A stretch of DNA of 64,000 nt from Clostridium thermosuccinogenes (GCF_002896855.1 NZ_CP021850.1:2071665-2135664), one strand, 5' to 3'. Counted from the stretch's first letter, positions 36,318-45,392 are shown. Notes: generated by a model from the sequence alone, not told the origin. Numbers and translations: made by a program.

Positions 36318-36435
36318 ATTATCCCTCACAGTTTCCGTATAATTTTTTTCATATTTTATCAGTTTATTATATTACTCTTTATACATGTTTTCAATAGCTG
36401 ATGAATATTTATGCACTGCCGATGATAATTATTGA

Positions 36436-37110
36436 TTACTGCCTATCCCAGGGGAGCAAAATATGTTTATCCATCTTAAGCACCTTCATACCCAGCCTTT
36501 TCCCTGCTTCTTCAACCGAATCACCGATTCCTGCGATAAAGGACACAGGAACCTGAAGCTTTTTAGCAACCTTTTCGATGAGCTTATGGCCTTCTATGAT
36601 ATCTTCCGGTGTCGTGCCTTCCAAAAGGTTTGTATTATTGATAATGCCGGTTATTTTAAGCCTGGCGCTGGTTTCTATTTCAAATATCATTTCTTCTATC
36701 TTTTCTTCCGTATCGGTCATCGGACGCTTTGTGTTGACGACATAGAACATTTCGTACTGCTCTTTCAGAATTTCTTCATTGTATCTTGATACAACTTTTG
36801 CCCCCAGGTCATCTCCGCCGACATCGAACACGACCTTGTATTCCTTGTCCCTGAAAAGAGTATATATTTCAGGAGGCAATGCAGGTATATCCACGTTCGT
36901 ATTTGCGTACAAAGGCAGAACTACTTTTATGTTGTTTTGCTCCAGTATATCCTTTGCATCAGCAGTGCGGAAATAGGGATTTACTATGTCGGAATCGACT
37001 ATTGCCGTCTTGCTGGATTGTCTGGACAGCTTAATGGCATAATTGACAGCAATCTCAGTCTTTCCGCTGCCATAATGGCCTGTAAAAAAACTTATCCTCT
37101 TGTCAAACAT
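36436..37110 (-). CDS. P-loop ATPase, ParA/MinD-like, next to the oxidoreductase operon
   Basis: A 224-residue ATPase with Walker A GHYGSGKTE (residues 11-19) and a DVGGDD Walker B region. SKTAIVDSDIVNPYFRTAD shows the family's conserved Asp. It resembles the SIMIBI-class ATPases often found beside 2-oxoacid:ferredoxin oxidoreductase genes. The biological role is not established; it may help cluster assembly or complex biogenesis. It lies 107 bases upstream of the ferredoxin-subunit gene on the same strand and 26 bases downstream of tcdA. Confidence 0.8.
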   Translation of the reverse strand: MFDKRISFFTGHYGSGKTEIAVNYAIKLSRQSSKTAIVDSDIVNPYFRTADAKDILEQNNIKVVLPLYANTNVDIPALPPEIYTLFRDKEYKVVFDVGGDDLGAKVVSRYNEEILKEQYEMFYVVNTKRPMTDTEEKIEEMIFEIETSARLKITGIINNTNLLEGTTPEDIIEGHKLIEKVAKKLQVPVSFIAGIGDSVEEAGKRLGMKVLKMDKHILLPWDRQ

Positions 37111-37135
37111 ATTCTTCTCCTTCAGCTTTTTACCT

Positions 37136-37891
37136 TTATGACTTTATCAGATCCTTTACAACCTCACCGGCAATAATCAGACCTGCTACAGAGGGCACAA
37201 AGGCAGCACTTCCCGGCACCTGATGGCGTATGGTGCATTTCCTTTGCGTTCCGGGAGGGCATACACATCCTACTTTACAGCTTGTAGTATCCGATTCGAG
37301 AGGCTTTAAGGGTACCTCTCTGGAATACACTACCTTAAGGGAGTCCACTCCCCTGCTCCTCAGTTCCTTGCGCATTACCTTTGCCAAGGGGTCAACGGAT
37401 GTCTCATATATATCCGCTACCTCAAATTTTGTGGGGTCGAGCTTGTTTCCTGCTCCCATGCAACTAATAATAGGAATTCCTTTAGCTTTTGCCCTTACCA
37501 CCAGGTCAATTTTACCTGTAACCGTATCTATCGCGTCAACAATATAATCATAATCATCCTTTATAAGTCCCTCTGCAGTATCAGGCATATAGAACTCCTG
37601 ATAAACCGTAACTTCCGCTTTTGGATTGATTTCCAGGATTCTGTCCCTCATGACCTCTACTTTTGCCTTACCTATGGTCTTCCTTGTAGCATGGAGCTGC
37701 CTGTTTATATTTGTAAGGCATACACAGTCATCATCCACCAGCACAAACTTACCTACACCGGATCGTACCAATCCCTCAACAACATAAGAGCCTACACCTC
37801 CCACTCCGAATACTGCCACTTTACTTTCATTTAACTTTTTAAGCGCTTCGGCTCCTATAAGCATTTCTATTCTTGAAAAAGCATGCAGCAT
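37136..37891 (-). CDS. tcdA: tRNA threonylcarbamoyladenosine dehydratase
   Basis: A 251-residue E1-like enzyme. The nucleotide-binding loop is VAVFGVGGVGSYVVEGL, with VDDDCVCLTNINRQLHAT and DAIDTVTGKIDLV as further marks of the ThiF fold. The C-terminal CVCPPGTQRKCTIRHQVPGS has the Cys region typical of TcdA/CsdL. It makes the cyclic form of t6A at position 37 of ANN-decoding tRNAs. It precedes the P-loop ATPase gene by 25 bases. Confidence 0.93.
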   Translation of the reverse strand: MLHAFSRIEMLIGAEALKKLNESKVAVFGVGGVGSYVVEGLVRSGVGKFVLVDDDCVCLTNINRQLHATRKTIGKAKVEVMRDRILEINPKAEVTVYQEFYMPDTAEGLIKDDYDYIVDAIDTVTGKIDLVVRAKAKGIPIISCMGAGNKLDPTKFEVADIYETSVDPLAKVMRKELRSRGVDSLKVVYSREVPLKPLESDTTSCKVGCVCPPGTQRKCTIRHQVPGSAAFVPSVAGLIIAGEVVKDLIKS

Positions 37892-38056
37892 ATAACTTAA
37901 CTCCTTACTCTAATATAGTTTTAGCATAATTTTTTCTGCATTCTAAAATTTTTGCATGTCAATATTTTGTGCAATTTTACTTGCCAGTCTTTTATGAGTA
38001 AATATAAATCCGGCACAAAATGCCTTTAATTTCTGTGCTTTCGTTATAAAAGATTC
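37892..38056. other. Spacer upstream of tcdA
   Basis: It holds the upstream region of the minus-strand tcdA gene. No gene is seen. Confidence 0.4.
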
Positions 38057-38306
38057 AATTAACCTGTTGTGCTAGCTAATTTGAGATAGCGTGTGGTAAG
38101 TTTAGAGATAGTTAGCGCAGGGGAGGATAAGGCAAATCACCTGAACGCAGGGAATTGCTTTATCTTCTGCCAAACTTGTAATTCGCTAATTGAAAACTAG
38201 CGAATATATCGATAACTACCTTAAGCTGCTATAAATTTATTGCTTGTTATCCATTCCAGCTCTTTAACTCTGAACACAGCTATCGAAAATGCTAGCACAA
38301 TGAATT
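38057..38306. repeat. Interspersed inverted repeat, copy B (long form)
   Basis: TTGTGCTAGC (38067-38076) is inverted as GCTAGCACAA (38291-38300), with AATT on both outer sides. The 250-bp unit has no ORF with a start site and contains several internal short dyads (GTTTAG..., GCTAATT/AACTAGC). It shares both ends with copy A. Confidence 0.65.
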
Positions 38307-38364
38307 AAATTAAGCTCACATATACTTAATATACTATAAATTTTGCCGTACCACAATTATTATA

Positions 38365-38373
38365 CAAAACAGC
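38365..38373. repeat. Target duplication, left copy (ISLre2 A)
   Basis: CAAAACAGC, repeated at 40157-40165. Confidence 0.85.
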
Positions 38374-40156
38374 GATTGAGTCAATTTACTGTAGGGAATT
38401 GAAGATAAGACGACTTCCTAAAATAAGTCCACTCCGGTCACGCCCTTGACAACAAGCATCTCCCATATGGTTTGTCAGCCAGGGCGGCACCCCTTGTAAC
38501 AGGGGAATGTCTCTGGAGCTTTTGGCTGCCACTTTAGCCCATTATACCATATGGGTCCCTCTTATTGTAAAGGGTTCGCTTCGCCGTTCCCTTCGTTCAT
38601 TGTTACCCTACAAAGGCTCTTAGCGCTCTATAAAGCAGTGTTTTATGGCCTTTACTGATTATTGTTAGATTACTGTCCCAAACACCATCATATCTATTCC
38701 TATTTGTTCTCAATTCACGAATTAATTCATCTTGTAGCTGCTGTGCCTGCTCCCGTTGTTCTTTCTTCTTTTGAGCCATTACCAAGTCGTATACTTTTCC
38801 TCCGTTTTTCTTGAAAATTCTGAGTTGGGCCATCTTGTCCGCACCATTTTTTGACCAACCCATTGGCCTGCTGCTTAACCTATCGGATAGAATATGGCTT
38901 ACATGCCCTTCAGCACTGCATCCTACAATTTCATAGTTATCTACCTTTATCTCTATTCCTGCCCAGTTATTCAATATATATCTTTTTGCATCGTTAACCG
39001 CTTTCCTCTTTGTCTCCGATTCTGTCTTTTCAAGAATTTTAGCAAATGCCTTCTTAAGCCCCGCCTTATCAGCTTCTTTCAAGGCATCATCTAATTCCTG
39101 TTCGATATCTTCGTCTTCCAAGTGTGCCGTTGCTACTTTTACGTATTTGCTCAAATGATACTTATCCAATACAAACTTGCTTTTACCAATCCAGTTTAAT
39201 CCCTGTTTTATCCAAGCTGCTCCATCTCCAGATATATATACAGTTTCAATCTTATCCACATCATAAGTATCATCTATGTATTGGGAAACCTCTAGCCACA
39301 GTTCTTCACTATCTCTGATTCCTCCAAAATAACGGGGATTCTTCAATACTTTTCTCTTCTTCGTGCTTTTTTCATGGTCAATTCCCTCATGAACGTATAC
39401 AAGCTTAGGCATTAGTGTGCTACTTGCTCCCCATTCATCTTCTGTCTTATGTCTCTTTTTCCCTTGCTGCGCTACATGGTCTTCATCAGCCTCAATATAC
39501 AGAATCTTTGGTGTCTCATCCTTTCTCTTTTCCACCGATGGCTGAACAACTTCAAGTTCATGTACTTTATTCATTACAGCCTGTTTGCTTACCTCATCCA
39601 TGTATGCAGCTTTTTCTCCACCTTTTCTATAACTGCTCTCCGCAGCCTCTTCCACAGCATTTATGACAACATCAGCACTTACTCGGTCATGAGGATTGAT
39701 ACCAACTATTCTATCCACAAGATATTGCCTTTTTCCGCCTTTCTTAGGCTTAAAATATGTTCGTTCATAACTGATGGGTCCAAAGCTTGTTAAAAGTCCT
39801 GTTCTATCCTTTCTTACAATTTCCCAGTTCTGCTTGCGAGAAGCCGATTCCCGCAGATAATCATCCATATCTTCAAGAACTTCTGTAACAATGTTTCTAC
39901 CTAATTCAAGAAGTTCTTCATGCAATCCCAAAACAAGGTCAGCTAGGTCCGTAGGCTTTTCAACAAATTTTTTTACCTTTTCTTCAATCTTTTTTACACC
40001 AAAACCAATAAAATGTTGTATACTATTGTACATAGAAGATGCATCCTTTCGTTGAGTATTTTGATTTGGCGACTTATATCTTAACAGGATGTCATCTTCT
40101 TTTCAATTTTTTGGATATTTATTCCAATTGATTCCCTACAGTAATTTTACTCGAGC
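38374..40156 (-). mobile_element. ISLre2-family insertion sequence, copy A
   Basis: A 1783-bp element. The ends are inverted repeats (both contain ACTGTAGGGAAT; the outer parts GAGTCAATTT and GAGTAAAATT also match). It is flanked by the 9-bp direct repeat CAAAACAGC. Gene content, end structure and 9-bp duplication all fit ISLre2. Confidence 0.92.
38603..40033 (-). CDS. ISLre2 family transposase (UPF0236)
   Basis: A 476-residue transposase. It shows YIEADEDHVAQQGKK, YISGDGAAWIKQGLNWI, SKFVLDKYHLSKYV and SAEGHVSHILSDRLSSRPMGW, where the Asp and Glu residues of the DDE-like site lie. The frame is intact and the element has matching ends and a target duplication, so it may be active or recently active. 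It shares the family with the other copy at 55126, but protein and IS ends are only distantly alike. Confidence 0.93.
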   Translation of the reverse strand: MYNSIQHFIGFGVKKIEEKVKKFVEKPTDLADLVLGLHEELLELGRNIVTEVLEDMDDYLRESASRKQNWEIVRKDRTGLLTSFGPISYERTYFKPKKGGKRQYLVDRIVGINPHDRVSADVVINAVEEAAESSYRKGGEKAAYMDEVSKQAVMNKVHELEVVQPSVEKRKDETPKILYIEADEDHVAQQGKKRHKTEDEWGASSTLMPKLVYVHEGIDHEKSTKKRKVLKNPRYFGGIRDSEELWLEVSQYIDDTYDVDKIETVYISGDGAAWIKQGLNWIGKSKFVLDKYHLSKYVKVATAHLEDEDIEQELDDALKEADKAGLKKAFAKILEKTESETKRKAVNDAKRYILNNWAGIEIKVDNYEIVGCSAEGHVSHILSDRLSSRPMGWSKNGADKMAQLRIFKKNGGKVYDLVMAQKKKEQREQAQQLQDELIRELRTNRNRYDGVWDSNLTIISKGHKTLLYRALRAFVG

Positions 40157-40165
40157 CAAAACAGC
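40157..40165. repeat. Target duplication, right copy (ISLre2 A)
   Basis: CAAAACAGC, matching 38365-38373. Confidence 0.85.
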
Positions 40166-40425
40166 TCGTACCTCAAGGATTTTTTTCTTAAAACTGCCAT
40201 AATAATATACATACATCCTAAATTTATACTTTATTGTGATTTCATTTGTAAAAATGGTACAAGGCTTGTTTTCCATGATGTGCAGTAAAAGGGCTCATAT
40301 GCTGGATTTCAACCAAAATATGTTTATTGCATACATTTCCATATATTGACTTGACAACGGGTTTGTGATATTAATAGCAGTGAGTGGTGTTCATGCAGAA
40401 ACACATCATTAAGGAGGCACAGGAT

Positions 40426-40755
40426 ATGAATCAGGTCCTTATAATAGTTTCAATTCCACTGTTATTTTTATTGCTGTTATATGTTGTTTACAAAGCCATG
40501 ACTACTTCCAAAATCAACAATGCTGAACATAGGGATAACGGCACCAAAGAATCTGGTACCGATAGATCTTATAAAAAACCGTTGAACATAGGGGATGACA
40601 AAGAGCTGGTGGCGGTATTGACAGCTGCCGTAGTCGCTTATATGGGTAGTGGCTCGGCGTCGAATATAAAAGTGAAATCATACAGGCGCATACCTCAGTC
40701 ATCACCTATATGGAATTTAATGGGAAGAAAAGAACAGATAGATTCCATGCTGTAG
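40426..40755 (+). CDS. OadG-like small membrane protein (Na+-pump decarboxylase gamma type)
   Basis: A 109-residue protein with one N-terminal membrane helix (LIIVSIPLLFLLLLYVVY). A charged linker and a conserved tail follow, with DDKELVAVLTAAVVAYMG and KVKSYRRIPQSSPIWNLMGRKEQ, typical of the OadG (gamma) subunit of sodium-pumping decarboxylases. Usually it is encoded with alpha and beta subunits; none is found nearby. The frame opens at 40384, but ATG 40426 has AAGGAGG upstream. It may belong to a complex encoded elsewhere. Confidence 0.75.
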   Translation: MNQVLIIVSIPLLFLLLLYVVYKAMTTSKINNAEHRDNGTKESGTDRSYKKPLNIGDDKELVAVLTAAVVAYMGSGSASNIKVKSYRRIPQSSPIWNLMGRKEQIDSML

Positions 40756-40798
40756 TTTTGCACCAAATCTATAGGCAATGGAAACTTTATATTATATT

Positions 40799-40955
40799 CC
40801 AGGATTTTATTCCAAGGCTTTTTTATGGGATTTTATTCAGGGTTTTAATCCAGAATTTTATTCCGTAACTTTATGCCGGGATTTTATATTCTAGAGCTTT
40901 ATTTCAGACTTATACTCGAAAACCTTTTCCAGAACTTTACTCAAGATTTATATAC
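40799..40955. repeat. Drifting tandem repeat, period about 13
   Basis: About twelve imperfect units modelled on CAGGATTTTATTC (variants AGGGTTTTAATC, CAGAATTTTATTC, CGTAACTTTATGC). It lies between the convergent OadG-like and Fur-family genes. Confidence 0.6.
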
Positions 40956-41001
40956 CGCCAGTATGTTTTTATATCCGTTTATCAAAGCTGTGTTTTAAAA
41001 A

Positions 41002-41027
41002 AGAGGGCCATCGACCCTCTTTTTTTC
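41002..41027. terminator. Bidirectional terminator
   Basis: AGAGGG/CCCTCT stem with A-run before and T-run after, between the convergent OadG-like and Fur-family genes. Confidence 0.85.
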
Positions 41028-41061
41028 TCGTACAATATGAAATATCCATTTCATCCGAAAG

Positions 41062-41505
41062 TTACTGATTTTTCAGGCAGTTTTTGCAGTACCCATAGAA
41101 TTTTACCCTGTGGTCCGTGACTTTAAAGCCTTTTTCTCTAGTAATCTGTTCTTCCAAAGACTCCAGAAGATCTTCCTCCACTTCTTCGACTGATCCGCAG
41201 GACATGCATATTAAATGATGATGCCTGTGATCTTCGTTCTTTTTATTCAGTTCGTATCTATTGCAGCCGTCGTCAAGGTCAAGCTTGTATACCAAATCCA
41301 TGCTATCCAGCAATGTTAATGTTCTGTAAACTGTAGCCAGACCAATGTCGGGGTAATTTTTTCTTACCAGTTCAAAGATCTCTTCGGAACTTAAATGTTC
41401 GCCTTCGTGCTCTATTATTACATCCAATACAGCCTGCCTTTGAGTAGTTAGCTTAAGACCCCTTTCCTTCAACTGCTCTCTGAAGCTTGCAGCTTTTTCC
41501 GACAT
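41062..41505 (-). CDS. Fur family metalloregulator
   Basis: A 147-residue regulator. The winged helix is GLKLTTQRQAVLDVIIEHEGEHLSSEEIFELVRK, followed by GLATVYRTLTLLDSM. Metal-site motifs HRHHHLICMSCGSV and GYCKNCLKN supply two CxxC pairs for structural zinc and His ligands for the sensing metal. It could be Fur, Zur or PerR; the motifs alone do not decide. The frame opens at a GTG (41514), but ATG 41505 has AGGAG 8 bases upstream and is preferred. It stands alone behind a terminator shared with the OadG-like gene. Confidence 0.9.
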   Translation of the reverse strand: MSEKAASFREQLKERGLKLTTQRQAVLDVIIEHEGEHLSSEEIFELVRKNYPDIGLATVYRTLTLLDSMDLVYKLDLDDGCNRYELNKKNEDHRHHHLICMSCGSVEEVEEDLLESLEEQITREKGFKVTDHRVKFYGYCKNCLKNQ

Positions 41506-41882
41506 TATAATCACTCCTAAACTCTTGGTCGGTAATATAACGAGGCTGAAGATGTCCCTGCCTCTTATAGGTGGCGGGTACCTGATTCCACAATAGATGG
41601 TGAGTTAAAATCTTCCGCCCCGTTGAAACGGTGTTAAAATTGCTACGCAATTTCTTCCGTTGCTTAAAGCAAAAGTAGCCTTTTTACTATTATATATGAA
41701 AATGTTCAGATTTGCAATTTTGTGGGAAGACCATTTCAATTTTGTCTTTCTTTTCACAATTTCCTTTGCTATAATAATTGGATGAAGCATGCTGCAATAT
41801 GAGTGCCACATTGCAGGATTGTGCAATCAGCATAATTCGTAGGCCATAATATAAAAATTACAGCAAAGGAACTTGATGATGT
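41506..41882. other. Divergent intergenic region with several hairpins
   Basis: It holds hairpins AAATTGC-TAC-GCAATTT (41637-41653) and CCGTTGAAACGG (41620-41631), with GGCGG/CCGCC around a TAAAATCTT stretch. No gene is seen. The hairpin-rich part may be a relic of a mobile element. Confidence 0.4.
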
Positions 41883-43088
41883 ATGAAGTATATAGTAATA
41901 ATTGGAGACGGCATGGCAGATTATCCGGTGCCGCAGTTGGGCAATAAAACCCCTCTTCAGAAGGCCAATAAACCCAATATGGATTTCCTTGCAAAGCATG
42001 GTGAAATCGGTATGGTGAGGACAATACCGGAAGGCATCTCTCCCGGAAGCGATACCGCAAACCTTTCAGTGATGGGATATGACCCGAGAAAGTATTATAC
42101 CGGCCGCTCACCGCTGGAAGCCGTCAGCATGGGTATAGAGCTCTCCGACACCGACGTTGCGTTAAGATGCAACCTGGTGACACTGTCGGAAGAAGAAAAT
42201 TATGAGGACAGAACCATGATTGATTACAGCTCGGATGAAATTACATCGGAGGAGGCCCGGGAACTGATAGACGATATAAACCGGCATCTTAAAACCGACA
42301 GCATGACGTTTTTCCCCGGAGTTAGCTACCGCCACTGTCTGGTATGGAAAAATGGTCCGGTTGGTCTTAATCTTACTCCGCCCCATGATATTCTCACAAA
42401 GAAAATAGCTGCATACCTTCCGTCCGGGGAAGAAAACAAGGTTCTTCTGGATATGATGAAAAAAAGCAGCGAGTTTATGAAGGAGCATCCTGTCAACAAA
42501 TCAAGGGTTGCTCGAGGATTAAAGCCGGCGAACTCCATATGGCTTTGGGGAGAAGGGCGAAAGCCTGCCATCCCTTTATTTTACGACAAATACCGCCTGC
42601 GCGGCTCGGTGATTTCTGCTGTGGACCTGATAAAAGGAATAGGATTATGTGCAGGCTTAAAATCAGTTGATATTCCTGGCGCTACAGGCAATATAAACAC
42701 CAACTTCAAAGGAAAAGCGGAGGCTGCCCTCAAAGAGCTTGAAAACGGCCAGGATTTTGTGTATGTTCACATAGAAGCTCCTGATGAATGCGGACATCGT
42801 TATGAGATCGAAAACAAAGTCAGGTCGATAGAATTGATTGATGAGCTGGTCATCGGCACCATCCTTAAAGGCTTGGATAAGTTTGATGAATACAGCATAC
42901 TGGTGCTTCCGGACCATCCTACGCCCCTTTCCCTGAGGACCCATACGTCAGACCCTGTCCCTTATATACTATACAGGAAGGGTGAAGAAAAGACATCCGA
43001 TGTTCTCGGATATGATGAGTCTGAAGCATCCGGAAGCGGATTCTTTATTGAAGAGGGTTATACTCTGATGGATCGGTTTATCGGGTAA
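41883..43088 (+). CDS. apgM: Cofactor-independent phosphoglycerate mutase (archaeal type)
   Basis: A 401-residue enzyme of glycolysis that interconverts 3- and 2-phosphoglycerate. It starts MKYIVIIGDGMADYPVPQLG with a metal-ligand Asp. GISPGSDTANLSVMGYDPRKY includes the catalytic Ser region, and YVHIEAPDECGHR and VLPDHPTP carry further Asp/His ligands of the two-metal site. Length fits the aPGAM group. The family also includes phosphonopyruvate decarboxylase-like homologues and homoserine kinase-like forms, but the motifs fit the mutase. It stands alone. Confidence 0.9.
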   Translation: MKYIVIIGDGMADYPVPQLGNKTPLQKANKPNMDFLAKHGEIGMVRTIPEGISPGSDTANLSVMGYDPRKYYTGRSPLEAVSMGIELSDTDVALRCNLVTLSEEENYEDRTMIDYSSDEITSEEARELIDDINRHLKTDSMTFFPGVSYRHCLVWKNGPVGLNLTPPHDILTKKIAAYLPSGEENKVLLDMMKKSSEFMKEHPVNKSRVARGLKPANSIWLWGEGRKPAIPLFYDKYRLRGSVISAVDLIKGIGLCAGLKSVDIPGATGNINTNFKGKAEAALKELENGQDFVYVHIEAPDECGHRYEIENKVRSIELIDELVIGTILKGLDKFDEYSILVLPDHPTPLSLRTHTSDPVPYILYRKGEEKTSDVLGYDESEASGSGFFIEEGYTLMDRFIG

Positions 43089-43202
43089 ATCCGAAAGTGG
43101 ATAATACCCAAAATAGCTTTAAAAACATGTTGTGGTGGCAATGATAGGCTTTAATTTAATGCATATATATTTTAAAAATTGTGCATTTCAAGCTTTGAAA
43201 GG

Positions 43203-43313
43203 GACTTTGTAAAACCTTATTAAGGACTTAACAAAGACTTAATATAGCTTAAAAAGATTTAAAAAGATTTAAAAAGACTTAAAAAGACTTGAAAAGGCTT
43301 GTAAAGACTTAAT
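43203..43313. repeat. Drifting tandem repeat, period about 10
   Basis: Units of AAAAAGACTT with drift (GATTTAAAAA, GACTTGAAAA, GGCTTGTAAA). It lies between convergent apgM and the serine recombinase. Confidence 0.65.
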
Positions 43314-43360
43314 GCTGTAGGTTACCAGAATCATTCATATAATGCGGTTATCGGAAATCT

Positions 43361-43395
43361 AAAAGTGGCAGATGCTGCATCTGCCACTTTTTTAG
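43361..43395. terminator. Bidirectional terminator
   Basis: AAAAGTGGCAGATG pairs with CATCTGCCACTTTT over a perfect long stem, with a T-run on the plus strand; convergent genes lie on both sides. Confidence 0.9.
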
Positions 43396-44957
43396 CCATA
43401 GTTGAAATAAATCACAATAACCCCATTATCCGTATTTATGTTTTTGTCCATGTTCACGGTAATGGCTTCGGCCATGTCATCCTCCGGATCGAACACGACT
43501 ATCCTCTCCACCAGCAGCTTTATCATTTCATTGGTAAGGGAGTCGTTCTTCCACTCATCCAATGCTTCTCTGATTAGCTCCGCTCCCTTTTGGGTCTTAT
43601 CCTGGATTTTCTTAAGCCTTTCGATTTCATCCGATATTTGTGATATCTTCCTTTCAATAGAGGCATTTAGCCTTAAAAACATTTGCTCGGTTATTTTGCC
43701 TTCCAGCTTATCCATGTATAAAGTATCCTGCTGTTTTTGCTTTACGGCAAGGCTTTCTTCCAGCCTTTCTATTTGACTGGTCGTATCATTGCTTTTAAAC
43801 GTGAACTCGTCAAGCTTTTCCGCCACCCTTTTTCTTATATCCTCATCGGATAAAATCATCTCCAGTTCCTTCATCAGAATGCCGCATAGCTCCATCTCAT
43901 TGACGTGGTGGCTGGTACAAGCTTTTTTTCCGTTTTTGGCATAATTGCTGCAAATATACCCTGTTGGCCTGTTTTTCCGTACTCTGGCAAATAATACGCT
44001 GCCGCATCTTCCGCAGTATAATATCCCCTTGAAAACATGGAGGGTTCCCTTATGGGAGCCGGAATTAATGCTCTTTTCTTTTCTGATCCTCTGGACTTCT
44101 TCGAATTCTTCCCTGCTGATAATTGCTTCATGGGTGTTTTTAGTTATAACCCATCGGCTAGGAGGCAAACGCCTGGTTTTTTTGCTTTTGAAACTTATTT
44201 TTTCACTTATCCCCTGAACCGTATCCCCTACATATACTCTATTTCCCAAAATCCTCTGCACCGCCACGGCATTCCAGCCCGATCTGGAATGTGCTCCATC
44301 CTTTTTCGATGAAGGGGAGGGATAGCCTTTGGAGTTAAGAATATCTGCTATGTATTTGTAGCCATAACCTTCCCTGTAGAGAGCGTAAATTTCCCTTACT
44401 ATGAAAGCTGTGGTTTCATCCACACAAAGCTTGTTTTTTTCCAGCTCCGATTTTTTATATCCAAAAGGCGCATTGCCTAGGTATTCTCCCTTTTGAATCT
44501 TGAAACGGATGTTGGCCCTTATCTTCCTGGAGATATCCCTAACATACCGTTCATTGTACCATGTATCGATCCCCACGGTATCATTGTCTCTTGCACTGTC
44601 ATACCTACCGTCAAAAGTGATCACTCTTACACCATACTCTTCGAGGAAATCCAGAAGAAGCAAGGTTTTTGCATTATTCCTTCCCAGCCTTGACAGGTCT
44701 TTAACGATCAAAAGATCGATATTTCCCTGAACGACATCTTCCCTCATCGCCTGAAGACCTTCTCTTTCAAAAGCTGATCCGGACACATTGTCATCTATGT
44801 ACACCCTGAAGACTTTTCCCAGATTGCTTTTGCTCACAAAATCCAAAAGAAGGTCGCGCTGTGTTTCTATCGTTTCATAATTTTCCTCATTTTCATCCCT
44901 GCTTTCGCGGACATATATGCCTATCTTGTAGTCATGTCTTTTTTCTTCACGGAGCAT
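43392..44957 (-). CDS. Large serine recombinase
   Basis: About 521 residues. The resolvase domain starts with KIGIYVRESRDENEENYETIE, with the catalytic Ser in VRES; the Arg-rich segment KDLSRLGRNNAKT also belongs to the active site. The recombinase domain has APFGYKKSE and AVQRILGNRVYVGD. The zinc ribbon CGRCGSVLFARVR is followed by a coiled coil of about 80 residues. This is the architecture of TndX/phage integrases. The frame opens at 44993, but ATG 44957 has AAGGTG 7 bases upstream. It follows a 46-codon ORF on the same strand. No att site or cargo is visible. Confidence 0.9.
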   Translation of the reverse strand: MLREEKRHDYKIGIYVRESRDENEENYETIETQRDLLLDFVSKSNLGKVFRVYIDDNVSGSAFEREGLQAMREDVVQGNIDLLIVKDLSRLGRNNAKTLLLLDFLEEYGVRVITFDGRYDSARDNDTVGIDTWYNERYVRDISRKIRANIRFKIQKGEYLGNAPFGYKKSELEKNKLCVDETTAFIVREIYALYREGYGYKYIADILNSKGYPSPSSKKDGAHSRSGWNAVAVQRILGNRVYVGDTVQGISEKISFKSKKTRRLPPSRWVITKNTHEAIISREEFEEVQRIRKEKSINSGSHKGTLHVFKGILYCGRCGSVLFARVRKNRPTGYICSNYAKNGKKACTSHHVNEMELCGILMKELEMILSDEDIRKRVAEKLDEFTFKSNDTTSQIERLEESLAVKQKQQDTLYMDKLEGKITEQMFLRLNASIERKISQISDEIERLKKIQDKTQKGAELIREALDEWKNDSLTNEMIKLLVERIVVFDPEDDMAEAITVNMDKNINTDNGVIVIYFNYG

Positions 44958-45012
44958 ATCCTCACACCTTGATACGGAGCTTATTTTAGGCATAAAAGAG
45001 TAAACTGCAGTT

Positions 45013-45153
45013 TCAGACTTTAGCCTTGTTTGCTTTTGAGCGGGACATCCATATCTTCATCAGACCAAAAATGATTTCTTCCACCGAAGACTTGCCGTTA
45101 TATTTTTTTATTACAACGATTTCCTGATCGGAAGACCGTTTTCTTTTCGACAT
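45013..45153 (-). CDS. Small basic protein (46 aa) upstream of the serine recombinase
   Basis: A 46-codon ORF starts MSKRKRSSDQEIVVIKKYNG and ends with Lys/Ala-rich sequence, net positive. It stops 55 bases before the recombinase start on the same strand. The ribosome binding site is weak (GGCGGTGA). Small basic ORFs often precede serine recombinases of this kind and may assist excision or bind DNA. It is not recognised as a known family. Confidence 0.5.
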   Translation of the reverse strand: MSKRKRSSDQEIVVIKKYNGKSSVEEIIFGLMKIWMSRSKANKAKV

Positions 45154-45392
45154 ATTCACCGCCTGCAACTTCCTATAATTTAGGTTGGCGCCGGATTATA
45201 CAGCTATAAAACGAAAAGTCCTTGCTGCAATAACACAATCCGGTATTGAACCTAAAACAATATGGAATATCCTGTTTTCTTCTAATATTTATATGCTGTA
45301 TAATAGGAGTATAAAAATTGTCCACAAGGGGTTTATTTATTTAAAGAAAGTTGTATAATAATTATGTTACCTATTAAAGGAAGGTGATGGCA
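45154..45392. other. Divergent spacer
   Basis: It must contain promoters for the small recombinase-linked ORF and the rightward gene. No gene is seen. Confidence 0.4.

Noticed and set aside
38057-38306. Copy B of the inverted repeat as part of the ISLre2 element
   Set aside because: The IS border is fixed by the 9-bp duplication at 38365, about 60 bases away.
43203-43313. Regular AT-rich repeats as a CRISPR array
   Set aside because: Units are about 10 bp, drift steadily and have no spacers; no cas genes are near.
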